From positions 55,254 through 119,253 of the forward strand of contig UESW01000067.1 in NCBI GenBank assembly GCA_900491605.1: a stretch of DNA of 64,000 nucleotides, read 5' to 3'. Positions 33,041 to 45,344 of this stretch are shown here, piece by piece. Source of the stretch: Calamus simplicifolius (Eukaryota > Streptophyta > Magnoliopsida > Arecales > Arecaceae). The position numbers and the translations under genes were made by a program. The notes under the pieces were generated by a model. The model was not told the DNA's origin, did not search any database, and saw only the letters and a list, made by a program, of their open reading frames with translations. How positions within the stretch are numbered: position 1 is the first letter of the stretch; each line of letters opens with the position of its first letter.

Positions 33041-35690
33041 TAGTTTTTATTTCAACAACTCTAAAAGTGTGGCATAGCTGACCTTACAGAAGGTCACAAT
33101 GTTGTACTTTAGAGATTCCTTTATTTGTGATTTTTCTGTTATCAGTATCAAAATGCTTTCATATTTTTGCTCAAATTTCTTAATAGTTAATTTTGGTTGT
33201 TAAGCCTTCAACTTTTGATCATTGTAGGAATGTTTCTTAAGCTTTGCTGGGGATCCTCTGGTATGAATGTAGGATCCGGTCCTACTTACGCATATAAGGC
33301 AACTTCCCATGTAATTTGCTAGAGGAACATTATCATAACCTTCCATACTCCTGGATCAGCTCGTATATTATCTCATGCAGATATATATATATTGGCATGC
33401 AAGTAGTCTCTCTTATTGGTCATTATTCATTGATCTGAAGTTTCTAATTGTGATGGATGGGTTTTTTAATGCTCCATAAAATACTTTTAATATACTCTAT
33501 GGAGTCCCTTCAAAAGAAGAATATATTTTATGGAAGAAAATATGTTGTAGATCTTTTCTAACCACTTGGCCTCATTTTATGGATGAAAATGTACTACTGT
33601 AAATCTCTTTTCCTCAAATCTCATCCATAAAATGGTTTTTATTTGGATATATTCAACCTTTATTTCAGGGGCTTAAAAATGAAAGGATAATGCTAATTAT
33701 AGCTCATTTGAAGTTCATGCTTGTCTTATACTGATGTTTTATCCATCAATTATCATGTGGATGATGGTTCTCCAAACCTAATTCATAGGCCCACTCCGAA
33801 GATATTTTTGGTTTGAAACTTAAACTCTCCTTTTTGAGTTAGAGATTTATATAGATCTATATTTTTCTTCTGCATATGTCTTTTTATTGCTATCTACCTG
33901 TAGAATAACACCATTCACATAATGTACTTTTTTCACATAAAAGAAATTTGTTACAGTTCAAGTTCCCATCATTTTTCTCGCAGAAGAGTTTCATCTACAT
34001 ACTGTGATGAGATTTTACAACATCTCTACTAAGAAATTCAAACAACCTACTTGATCATTTACTTAATCTTTGAGAAAACATTAAAAGTAGGGTGAATGGA
34101 CCTACCTGGAAAATAGAACAGATGTCACATCTTACGTTGTGTCCAGATTTTGCAGTCATGCATGAGCCATGTGTGTGACTAAAACAATCTTGTCTTCATT
34201 TGTTCATCACTTTCTATTAAATATGTTAACACATGTTAACTTTTTTTAGTTTCATTTTATTGATTTTAATTGTGTTATCTGAAGTCAGAACAGTGACATG
34301 GGTGGTAGATTTTGTGATTTTTAAGACCTGATTATAATCTGCAAGAATTAAGAAAGAAGATTTTTCCTCTGAAGAGGATAGAAGACTTGAAAAGTACTTT
34401 ACCCTCAGGGAGTGCTTCACCTTTGCCTCTCTCACATGAGAGAAAGCAGAGATCTCTAGCATCACTTATCGGTTAAAGTATATATCATGTGAATCAAGAA
34501 AAATGTATGAAGGAAAAACATTATACAATTTACTTGAACTAATGTGGGGCTGGATTAGAAAAGTTTTGCTTCGAGTTTTTAAGTGTGTTCCTGAATCTAA
34601 TACAGAGATCATTTGGAAAGTAAATGTGAAGTCTACAAGAAAGAAAAAGGTGAGCAGAATCTAATGTTATCGCTTTTCAGTTGGAGAAAATGCTTTATGA
34701 TGCGATGAAGGGAATCCTAGGAAGGCAGGCTTTTGACTATAAGTGAATTCATTGTTGTGATGGAATCAATATACTGAATTCAATGCTAAGACGTCTATTG
34801 ATTTTCCTGCTTTCAATTTAGAAATTCTTCGGAATGCAAGAAAAACAGAGGTGATTCAAAATAAAAAAATCAATGAAATTTGATTCACATAAAAAGTGAA
34901 AGACAAATTAATACATTACATGAAACAAAATTACTATGCAATGGCAGTGGATTCATTGATGAGTCAACAAAAAAAGCTCCCACTATCAGGAATCAAAAAA
35001 AAAAAAAAAACAAAAAACAAAAAGCAAGACTTCAATCAGATGATCCTACATGCTGTAATTACAGAAGATTACATCCTTTATGGTTAACCCTTATAGCCAG
35101 TAAAGATAGATAACAAAGAAAGACATGGCACTTAAAGTAATATGTGACATTCCCTCTGTCATAGCATTATTAGAGTCAGATTTGATAGGTTACACATATT
35201 TAATCAATCACGTATTCCTTCATTCTTGTTTAACATGTGTTCTGTAATCTACAGTCAAAAAACATGTGTTCTGTAATCTATTAAAGCTATAGTGATTTTT
35301 TCTTTTTAATGATGGCATATAAGGCTGATCTCTTACAGACATTATTTGTTATTAAGCGTTTGAATGTTCATTTTTTGGATATGTTTACAGTATTTTTCAA
35401 CCTTGATATATCTCTGTTTTCAATTAGCTTGTATCAACCATGACACTGAAGTATTTTCTTTGGATGGTTTCCAACTAAACCAGAACATACCTCTCATATA
35501 TTTCTTTATTTGGGGTATTCCTAATGCTAAGCTCATTGACTCCTCTTTGGACTGGTAACATATCAGCAGGGCATGACAATATTTTGTCGCTGAATGGTGG
35601 ACCAAGAACATATCGGATGACCAAAACTTTTGTACCATATTGATATGTAATGTAGGAATGTTTATTGAGATACATGGTTGTTGGATCATT
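31883..35690. other. AT-rich intergenic stretch with microsatellite
   Basis: No gene recognised. It includes a compound (AC)n-(AG)n microsatellite at about 32961-33034, an A-rich run near 34997, and a 29-bp tandem duplication (AACATGTGTTCTGTAATCTA at 35232 and 35261). The segments 32531-32758 and 34880-35113 are open but unrecognised and composition gives no support. Confidence 0.55.
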
Positions 35691-35942
35691 TTAGGTAGTG
35701 TTTGATAGCCCACCTGGATAAATGTACGGGATAGCATTTATCCAGGAGATAGCTGAGGGAATAAGCTTTTTTTTAAAATTACAAGTTTGCCATCAAGGGA
35801 TAACATTAGTTGTTCCTGGGTTCCCTAGGTTCAAGGGATAACCCATGGTTAACCATGGTTAACCATGGGTTATCCCCTCTAGGCTATAGCATTTGAGACC
35901 AGGGGATATCCTTCCTTATCCCCCATATCAAACACTACCTTA
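35691..35942. mobile_element. Tourist-like (PIF/Harbinger) MITE with TTA duplication
   Basis: The element 35694-35939 (246 bp) starts GGTAGTGTTTGATA and ends with the exact reverse complement TATCAAACACTACC. It is flanked by TTA at 35691-35693 and 35940-35942. A 3-bp TTA/TAA duplication is the signature of PIF/Harbinger transposases. There is no coding capacity. Its centre (35835-35876) is a 42-bp perfect palindrome built of GGGATAACC, CATGG and GGTTAACC units. Confidence 0.9.
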
Positions 35943-38900
35943 AATTTATGCGGGTAAATGTGTCTCTGTGATCTACCATTGCTTCCAGGTGAAACAATAA
36001 GCAGTGTCATGGACATTTGGCTTCAGAATGCAGGCAATACAGATAGGATGTCACATTTACACCCAAAGGAAAAGAAGAACAACACTGGCAGCAGTGGAAG
36101 AAGAATTATTTTGTGTGATGAGGTTCTGTTTGTTAACCCTTCCTTCTACTAGAATTCACACCTGATTATTATTTTCTTCTTCTATCTCATTTATTTTTAC
36201 CTTCCTAATGAGCTTTCAATAGGTATACTTTGTTTGTATTTGATGTTTCAAGAATGGCTTTGGTTTTTTCCAGCCAATCATAACCCTGATAAAGATAATT
36301 CAGACAATTGATTGCTTGTAGAGACTGCATAAGATGAGAATTGGGAAAATTTGTTTGTCCTTTTCTGCATATTCTTCTGTGTTACTGGAAACCAAACGGC
36401 AGCCTTACATAATATGTGGTTTTGAAGTACAATCATGTGAAATTCTGATATCTATGAGCTAGATTTTTGTTGGCCCATGGGGACACACTGGATGTGTATT
36501 GATGTGAGCAGCTTTCATACGATGGCATAGTACATGTCAGGTGGTTATTGCTTTAATATCTTATCATTCAGTTTCATATAATGACAATTCTATACATTTA
36601 GTTTCCAAAATGGACCCATAAATAGTATAACAGAAACAAATAGGCAATGCTTTTTCTCTGCATCTTTATGTTTCTAGATTTCTATTGCGCACAGGAATTA
36701 ACGAATTGCAGCAGAGGAGAAAAAGAAAAATAGGAGAAAAAAACATACCAAGAATTAATGTGGTTCAGCCTGATTGATCTATGTCTAATAAAGATGAATA
36801 AAGATAAGAAGAATTCCATTGTGAAGAAGAAAAGATCATAATGACTTTTGCTCATGAAACCATTGACTCTCTTATACTCAATAGAATCTCTATGACTTTT
36901 AATTAATTGATAAATGGGATATTCTAAAGTCAAAAAGAAGATATTTATAATATTTTACATGAATTAGAATTTGTATTTTTTACATCTATTGAAATATGTT
37001 CATATTAGATTTGCCAACCTCAAGTCAAACTCTAATAATTTTATATTCAATAATGCGAGAAAAAAAATCATATTGTTAAAAATCATATTGTTTAATCCAC
37101 GTCAGATAATGAGATGTTAATCTTGGCTCTTCTATGACAAACAATATAGTCATTCCCTCTCTTTCTTCTACTTAGAAGGAGAGATCTTTATTAGAAAGAT
37201 AAGTATTAATGAGTTGAAAATTAAAAGTTAATAAATACTTAACTAACAATATGTGTGTGTGTAGGTATATATGTACATGTGTGTCGACTCTTCAATATAC
37301 ATTCATATACAATGTTTACAGTGCCCCACGCTTATGGTGTGTTAGATTTTTCTTTCCAACTAATAACTTTATTTTTTTAGATTTATCAAATATTTCTTGA
37401 AGCCTTTTTCACAAATATTTTATCCCCAATAAAAGATGCAAAAATGCTCATGCGTTTGAAAATATAAAATAGCTAGACCCAGCATGCATCATATAATTTC
37501 CTTTAAAAGCATGCATCATGTAATTGTTAGATGCTTATCTTCGTTGCGAGCTTGATCACGAAGGCACTATATTACTATTACTATTACTGCTGCTACTATT
37601 ATTATTATTATTATTATTAAAATAAATAAATTGGAATGAAACTAGTCAAACTTGCATGGAACCCTGTTTCGGACCAAGCTACACATCAACTTGCTTGCAG
37701 AGGCTCTCAATCCCATGGCAAACTCACAGCAAGTCTGATAACGAATTATCATTGCTGAACTATTATCTTAATCGTAGAATTATGATCTCAAAAACTAGGA
37801 TTAGGGGTGATAGAGTTTGCCCTTTCATATGGGTAAATTGGGCACGGTGACCCCAAAAGAAAGGCATCCATAGCTCCCATCGAGGCCAACCAAGGTTATC
37901 CAAATGCGACGTTCCCAAGCGCCGGAAAAAGACAGGGCCGTAATCAACGTGGCCATCTCTTATTGGTGGTAGATTTTGACAGTATCTTAAGTTCATCGCA
38001 TTAAATTAAAAAACAAAAAAAAAAAAAAAAAAAGGAAAAAGACCGATCTACCAATTCTAAATTTAGAGTTTTGGAACATTGCTAAAATAGTAGGATTTCA
38101 ATCCTTATCTTTCTGAATTTAGAAATTAAATCTAATTTCATCCATCTCATCATACCAAATGTACCTTCAATCCCATCTCACGATACATCGGATGGTCGCC
38201 GTTGCTGCCAAAATACGATGATCTTTCTCTTTTATCAAGATTCCACCCCCATGCATGCCCTGGGCCTGTGGATTAAATCTACTGAACTTTTTAGCAAAAG
38301 GAAAAAAAAAAAAAAAAGATTAAATCAATTGATTCACACCAACCCCTCGGTTTGGTAGAGACCCAAGATCCACTCACCTTGATAAGCTCATCACCCTGCC
38401 TGCCTTTGTTATAGAGCACGAACCCTCATGCTTGAAAAATAGCAAAGAAATTGTTAATATCGATATAATTATGAATTATGGAACATATGATAGTCATTGA
38501 GACCCTTCGATACAAAGCTTTTATTGTAGAGAATTTTTTTTTCTTCTTTTTATGGAGATCTATCTATCATCCAATCTTATGGGGCCTATTGAATTGGATG
38601 AGGAGGAAGCATAGTATTTAAGATAGGTTGTTGAATTCGTCTCACAAAAATGTTAGTTTATCCCATATATTAGAGGTGGACTCCTAGTGGATGGGGTCCT
38701 TAGGCTTAAATAAAAAAAAAATCAAATGTCTAAGAAGACTTGAATGATTAAAAAATAGCTTGATGATAGCTATCACTACAAACAATTCAAGAGCTAATAA
38801 TAAATGGAAAGGCCACATGGGAGGCTCCGAATTAAACTATTTAGATGAGAATTCAATCAAATAGTAAGAAGTTAACCACACACCTGGCTAACCTAGTTTT

Positions 38901-39454
38901 TTTTTTTTTTTTTAAGTCATGATTTAGAGAAAAGAATAAAGTATGAGACCTTTTTTCTTTTTTATTTGATTGGGGTGAAGGTTAGACCTTTCTTTTTATG
39001 TATAGCATCTTTCTATCAGGAGGCATCTATTAAATTTTATTATAAAGAATATATTGTCACACAAGTTTCTTTGCTAATCCCAGCAATCAATATATCTTAT
39101 TGAGCTAAAAGAAAATGGAAATAGAGCATCCTTAAAATTTCTGTTCATTAACTGTGAGAAAAGATTGAGTGATGGATGATGACTGATGCTTGTGAAGATG
39201 CAAACACCCTATCACCTGACGAAAGATAGTCCCAATCTTATGGGCTAAGGATCATGGCAAATGGAGGGGAAAATATTATTGTAGTTTTGCAAACAGTCAA
39301 GGGTTTTTATGTAACTCCATATTCTAATGCATGCAGCCTTAGTTAAAACCACACACACATTAATTTAAGCTCTCAATTATTGCTTAAAGACTTGGAACAG
39401 AATATAAATTAATCAACATCAAAAATTACAATTGTAAAGCAAGAATTAATCAAT
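35943..39454. other. AT-rich intergenic stretch with simple repeats
   Basis: No gene recognised. It contains an (ATT)n run at about 37593-37618, a 20-nt A-rich run near 38012 and T- or A-runs at 38309 and 38900. The piece 35985-36120 begins after TTGCTTCCAG and stays open for 54 codons before GTTCTG, so it could be an exon of an unidentified gene, but I see no family match. Confidence 0.5.
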
Positions 39455-39546
39455 AAAAATCTAAAAAATCTAGAGAGAGAAAGAGCCCAGCGTGACTGTC
39501 AAATCTACCCATTCTCTCTCACCCTTTCTCCTCCTTTCTATATATT
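39455..39546 (+). promoter_or_regulatory. ELF4-like promoter: two CCA1-type sites and TATA
   Basis: AAAAATCT, the CCA1-binding site, occurs twice in tandem (39455-39462 and 39464-39471). A TATATATT box (39539-39546) follows about 70 bp downstream and the leader starts near 39570. ELF4 genes are evening-phased and repressed by CCA1/LHY through such sites, so retained clock control is a reasonable inference. Confidence 0.55.
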
Positions 39547-39595
39547 TCTAGTTACAGAAGGCCCAGAACCTTTGCTTTCGGATTCGAAATCGCCG

Positions 39596-39596
39596 G

Positions 39597-39634
<38 letters not shown>

Positions 39635-40638
39635 ATCGACTTGGGGGAAAGAAGGGTAACAGAGTATAGATATGTGGACCTTCTGTTTTTTTTTAGGAAA
39701 AAAAAAATCAAAAAATCTTTTTTTTTTTTTTTGTCATGTTGGGATTTGTGGGTGATGGAAATACCAACGTCTCGATCCTTCGTATTTGATCCTTTCCTGA
39801 AATGGGCTTTTGGTTACATGGGAGATTAGCAAGAGTTTGGCATCAAAATTTGATCTTGGTTAGGATAAAATTTGTCTTCTTTTTTCCTTTTATTCTTTGT
39901 CTGGGTGTTGTTTTATTCCCATTTCAGGCACTCTTTCTGCAAGATTTCTTTGTACGGCTGAGCATTGAGGCCACACAAATTCTTTCATATTTTCCTGCTC
40001 CAAGAAAGTCTTTCTCTCTCTCTCTCTCTCTCTCGAATTTTTATTTTGTTTTTTTATATATTTCTGTTTTTATCCTTAAATTTTTCCTCCTCTGTTGTGG
40101 TACATTTGGTCTGGTTCTTTTTATCGACTTTTCATGATTCGTTGTTGGTGGTGATGTTCTCCTTTGGATGTGAGATTTCTGGTTTGATATTTTTTTCTAA
40201 AAGGTGAGGGGAAAACGCTTCTTTTTTTTGGAACTTGATCTTAAAAACTTTTTGGTCATCTGATTTCTTTGTGAAGAGAAGACATGGAAGCCATGATTTC
40301 TTCTCAGTCCTTGTCTCTCATGCCTCCTCCTGGTGCCCTGTTTCTCCAATAGACCACCACCTCATCCTCCTCCTCTCTATCCTCCTTGGGTTCCTCACTG
40401 GGCTTTTTTGTTTTTCCTTAATAAAGAAGAGATGGGATGATGGGAAAACGTCCTTTTTTACCTCAGTTGTTTGTATCAAACCTCGTCCCTCCTTGATGCT
40501 TTCCTTCTCCTCGCTTGTTTTAAGCTCATGATGAGTAAAAAGCTAGGTGACATCTGAAATCCTCATCCTTTTCTCTCACGCTTCTTCTTTTCATTGCCTT
40601 GTTTCCTTCTTGTTCCTTCTTCTCTAATTGGTATGCAG
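39596..40638 (+). other. Probable intron in ELF4-like 5'UTR
   Basis: Donor GCCG-GTACC at 39596 and acceptor TATGCAG at 40638 fit GT-AG rules. The sequence between is T-rich, carries CT microsatellites (39601-39631 and 40013-40034) and has no long meaningful ORF. The leader exons would be about 39570-39595 and 40639-40679. Confidence 0.45.
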
Positions 40639-40679
40639 GCCTGGCTTTGATTCCCAAGTGGGAGAAGAAAGAGGAGTGG

Positions 40680-41111
40680 ATGGAGGGAGACACCTTCTCA
40701 GGCCTTGGCAATGGAACCCACCAAGTGGACAACAAAATTCTCCAGACTTTCCAAAAGAGCTTCGTCCAGGTCCAGAGCATCTTGGATCAGAATAGGCTGC
40801 TGATCAACGAGATCAACCAGAACCACGAGTCCAAGGTCCCCGACAACCTCAGCCGGAACGTAGGCCTCATCCGGGAGCTCAACAACAACATCCGGCGCGT
40901 CGTCGACCTCTACTCGACCTCTCTAGCTCCTTTTCCAAGTCCATGGACTCGTCGGAGGGGGACTCGGCCGGCACGCTTCGGTCCGATGGGAAGGCCGGGC
41001 AGAAGAGGACTAGGCCTGGGTAGAGAGAGGCCAAGCGAGGCAGAGCCCCTTGTATCCCTTCCCTTCATAGCGGCGCGGCACAGAGATGATGGCACTAGGA
41101 TTGGACCTTGA
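40680..41111 (+). CDS. ELF4-LIKE: ELF4-like clock protein with C-terminal frameshift
   Basis: ATG at 40680 gives MEGDTFSGLGNGT, the typical start of the ELF4-LIKE group. The single conserved ELF4 domain (about residues 18-78) is intact, with LQTFQKSFVQVQSILDQNR, INEINQNHESK, PDNLSRNVGLIREL and NNNIRRVVDLY. ELF4 acts in the nucleus in the evening complex with ELF3 and LUX, repressing clock and growth genes. After residue 78 the frame changes. In the next frame (+1) the usual tail (SSSFSKSMDSSEGDSAGTL, ending at the stop at 41021-41023) is complete, so one base was lost near 40914. The protein as written has 143 residues instead of about 114, with an Arg/Gly/Pro-rich new tail. It may be a real allele, a recent pseudogene or a sequencing error. 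Confidence 0.85.
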   Translation: MEGDTFSGLGNGTHQVDNKILQTFQKSFVQVQSILDQNRLLINEINQNHESKVPDNLSRNVGLIRELNNNIRRVVDLYSTSLAPFPSPWTRRRGTRPARFGPMGRPGRRGLGLGRERPSEAEPLVSLPFIAARHRDDGTRIGP

Positions 41112-41134
41112 TAACTTGATAGAGAAACAGAGAG

Positions 41135-41140
41135 AATAAA
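41135..41140 (+). terminator. Candidate poly(A) signal of ELF4-like gene
   Basis: AATAAA (41135-41140), overlapping a second near-signal (AAAATAATA), lies 24 nt after the extended stop and 112 nt after the ancestral stop, a usual position. Confidence 0.5.
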
Positions 41141-43164
41141 ATAATAGGTGATTTCTTGCGTTGCTGTAATCCTATCTAACTCCCCCTTGCTCTTTGCTCT
41201 CATTGAAATGATGCTCCTCTCTTTCTCTCTCTCTCTCTCTGCGTTCTAAACTAGTCCAATTTCCTTACTAGTATTGTTCTTGTATCTCTTCCATGGGCAT
41301 ACCTTTGGTGGAAGTTCCCATGAATATAGAGTGAGCATTACAGCTTTTCTTATGCATTGTTGTTGACTCTTGTGTATTGCTTTTTTTTTTTTTTTTTCTT
41401 CTAATCATCACATAAGCTAGTATTGTGTCTTGAACTCTATCTATCATTTATGTTTTTCATGACCAAATGCCCCATTTGATATTTAGTAGTTCATTGATTA
41501 TCTCTACTTCAGGTGAGTGACAAAACTATCATATAAACAAAATTTTATTTATTTTTAATATGCCTGTATTGACAAGAGAGGATTTTTGGGATGATTTGTT
41601 TAAAAAAAAAAAAGTATGATGGGCATGAATTATTGCTTGTAGTCCAATTGGAAAAAAAAAAAAAAAGAAAAGAAATCAGAAGCCTTGACAAGCACAAACA
41701 CTAGGTAGTCTGATGTCTGAGCCTTTCATCTTTTGCCTTCCACCTTCTCTTGTCGTTGGAAAGGTCGATATCTGATCCAGGTTTTTATCGTTTTCTTGAC
41801 CGATTGTTCTTGTCATCACCATCCGTAATCCCTGAGGAAGTCCCTCCTCCTTTTGTGAGAACCTTTTCCACAACCATTTGTCCTTTTTTGTGATCTCTTC
41901 TTCTCTCCTTTGTTATTCCTTTTTACAAACTCCTGTAGAGGACACTGGTGGTGGTACTGTCTCCCACTTCATAAACCTACAAAAGAGATGGAGATGGTCC
42001 TGAAGCCCTCATCCCATGGAATCAAATCCTTTTTCTGTTAGCTAGGAGACCCCTTCCATCCTTTATGTGGGAGGGGAACATGCATCTCCCTGTGAATGCC
42101 TGCAAAGTTAGTGGGCTTCTGAAGATGCTCTATAGGACATCAACAAGAAAGTAGCTTTTAATAATTTGTTGGCTTCCAATCATAAACCACAAGGCCAGAA
42201 TCCCAGATAAGAGCAGATGAGCTTTTTGACCACTGTCCTGTTCTAGCCAATGACACAATCTCTTGTATGTTCTTTGGTTGGAGCTCTATGCAAATAAAAT
42301 ATACAAGGGAAGGCAGCACAGGGTCTCAAATATGGCACTAGGACACCACAACAATCCACATACAGTGATACCCAACAGCAGGACAAGGGGCCCAAGGGTT
42401 CCTTTTGAAGATGGAAGCTACATCCATGTTTATCTCCTCTATACTTGGGTACTTTTGTTTTCTTCCCCCACCTCTCTGTGCCATAAATATCCCATGGGAA
42501 TTGGCTTCTCTGTTGATGATTCCACCACCCCTTTCTCTAAGTTGATTGTTCAGTTGTCTGTAGGTGGACCAACCAAGACCAATCTTTTTTGGAATCACAG
42601 CCTGGTTGCTGGACATGGAAGGGAGACCCACATGGGGGCATTTGCCAGGATTGGCTAAAGTTTGCTGTGGGTTTAAATGATTGGTGATGTAGGTATTTGC
42701 GCCTTCTGCTTATAAGGATAAAGGGGAGTCAAGTAGATCTGAACTGTGGATAGGTTTCAAAACCATGGTTGAACTAAATTCTTCCTATGGTTCAACACTT
42801 TGTTTCTCCTCCCCCCCAGCTCTAATGTACATTTAGTTTAGGGGTCTGATCCCTGAAGACATTCATCCTTCCAAAAGATGAAATCTGAGATTACATTTGC
42901 CTGCTATGGAAACAAAAAAACACAGACCATTATACTAAGACACTTATAAATTCTCTAGGTAGTTAAAACTAGAACTAGTAACGATTCATGGTCCATCCCA
43001 GTAATGGTAGATAACTAGACCTGATTGGATGATGTTTGCTCCCACCCTTCCATTTTCAAGCACTAGAAAATGGTATTGGTTTTGCCTGAGGTCTGGTTTA
43101 TATATTTTCAATGGAAAAACATATTTAATCTATTGCTTATTTGGGAAAGAACTTAGAGGTTACT
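41141..43164. other. Intergenic, no gene seen
   Basis: T- and A-runs at 41380-41400, 41600-41612 and 41651-41666. The overlapping open stretches at 42263-42658 on both strands show no recognisable domain and no codon bias. Confidence 0.5.
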
Positions 43165-45344
43165 ACTAATGTTAGTGTATGCCCTATATCTAATCAGATT
43201 AGATGCTAGTTTGTACACATGTTATTATGAATGTAAATTAAATTTATTGGTTTCTTTATCTATCCAGGTGTGATTCTTATATATATATTAGATATATTTT
43301 ATCTACGAGATAAAGTCCAAAAGAATATGAATTGTGCATATAGAATTTGTAATAGAGATTATACATTATGAGATCCAAAATTGCATATTATATTCGATTC
43401 TTTAAATTTTTCTAGTCGATGCGTAGATAGTACTCGGCACTGTAGAACGCCATGAGACTAGCACACATTGCATATCTTCATTTTGTAGTGAGCAGCTGAT
43501 CTCGTAGGCTGAAGTATAAAGATACTTGGATAGGTGCGTGAATGCTCGTTATTGTAACGATGCATTGGATAATCCGCACAGAGATCCCATATGGATATTC
43601 TATATAGTGTCGATGGTTAATCTCTGATAACGATAGTGTGAGTGATCCTTTGACTTGAGATCTTCATTGCACCTCATGTGTGGAATGTATGCTTTGACGA
43701 TATGCAAACGTCGCTTAGCCACGAGTGGCAAATATGGTATCGATTGGGTATAACATGAAGCACATGAAGGTGATGTTTGATCAAGATAGGATTCGTCTTT
43801 CTTGATAGAGAGGGTTATATCCTACGGCTACTTAATGGATTAAATTGACTATTAAATCCTTGTAAGGTTGAGTTTGAATTCGAAATGGTTTCGAAGTTCC
43901 AATTCATGTAAATCAATTTTTTCTGAGATTAAGTAAACAAAGATCAATTATAGGGTTGACACATTCCATACTACTGATTGATCTAATATGTAACGAAGGG
44001 ATTGAATTGTACGGTAATGTTCATGGACAGGTGTTGCTGACCACGTCAACAAAACCTTTAACACTTGGATGGTCATGATGTCTTACTAGAGGCCGCTCAT
44101 GATCTATAATCATGAATTCTTTGACTTAATCAAGAAGTTAATTTGGTTAAAAATTGACTTGGACAATGTGTTGATCAAGTCAACCCTAGGGTCAATTAAG
44201 GGACATGATTATTGCTAACGTGTCAAGGACCTAACGTGTCATACGCATAAGAAGATTTTGGATGAAGTTAAAATAAAATTAAGTTGGACTTAATTCAGAT
44301 TAGATGATAATTAATTAAGATTGGGTTTGACCCAATCTAATGCGAAACATAAATTTGATGAATAGGATTCATCATCTAAGGGAGAGACTTTTTGTACATA
44401 TAAAGTACATATGATTAGATTTAATTAAGCTTGATCCATGTGATGGATGACTTAGATTAATTGAAATTAATCAAATAAATATGATGTTTAATTGGGTCCA
44501 TATGATGGGCATGATCCATCTCCACGCCATGGTGGAGCGCACGCCAAATTCTGGGTGTGTGATTATGATTTATTTGAGCTTCTATTTTTTAAGAATACGG
44601 CTTGGTGGTTAGGTAGTTGGTAGTTCGGTAGTTGTATAGTTAGGTAGTTAAAAACTTAATATAACAAATTACCTAAATTTGTTAGGGAAGTTATCAACTA
44701 ATCTTCAACTTGATATGGTTAGATGTTTGTTATCAACTTGATATGGTTAGATGGCTAGAACGAAACTCCTCTTTTTTGTGAAACCATATAACCTCTTCTT
44801 CATGATAATAAAAGGAGACCCATCATCAAAAACCATTGTACTCTCCTCCTTCCCTTCTCCAACTAGCCAAAAGAGGACGTCCCACATCTCTCTCTCACAC
44901 ACGTCCCTTTCTATCTCTAGGATGTTCAAAAAGGCTCTCTCTCTCTCTCTCGAACGTCCCACTTCCTCTCTCTCTAGATTAAAATTGGATCTTGATTAGA
45001 TAATCATTGTCTTTTTGATTTGAAAAATCATTGAAGAAAAAAAAAGGCGCTAGCACCCTTCATTGGAAGGTCATTATCCAATTCTGAAGGACATCATCCA
45101 AAGATCTCTGTGTGGATCACCATTAGAGACCAGACACGTAATGGCTAGTGATAAATCATCAGTCTTCATCCTCAATAAAGAATACAGGTATAATTTAGAA
45201 TTAATTTTAGATTTAATTTTGTTAACTGAATATGTTCCTTGAGGATTTTGGACTTTAAAAATTAAATTCATGTTTATTTTATCTTTCGCTGCATGATATA
45301 TAAATTTGATTTATATAAAAATACATAAAATTTTCAACAACTAA
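43165..45344. mobile_element. Solo LTR with perfect ACTAA duplication
   Basis: Sequence 43170-45339 begins TGTTAGTGTATGCCC and ends TTTTCAACA, with the TGTT...AACA terminal inverted repeat. It is flanked by ACTAA on both sides (43165-43169 and 45340-45344). No internal retrotransposon domain is present, so this is the product of recombination between two LTRs. At 2170 bp it resembles in layout the LTR at 51855-53908. Near its middle are GGTAGTT and AACTTGATATGGTTAGATG short tandem repeats (44600-44752). Confidence 0.88.

Noticed and set aside
32863..33081. Open frame with a long Arg-Glu run
   Set aside because: It is the translation of an (AG)n microsatellite.
34880..35113. Open frame of 77 codons with Lys run
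   Set aside because: A-rich low-complexity sequence, no homology recognised.
35985..36120. Possible exon (splice acceptor TTCCAG, open frame, donor-like end)
   Set aside because: No family match and no neighbouring exons could be found; only noted as a possibility.
42263..42658. Overlapping open frames of 131 and 97 codons on both strands
   Set aside because: No recognisable motif, no codon preference, no gene context.
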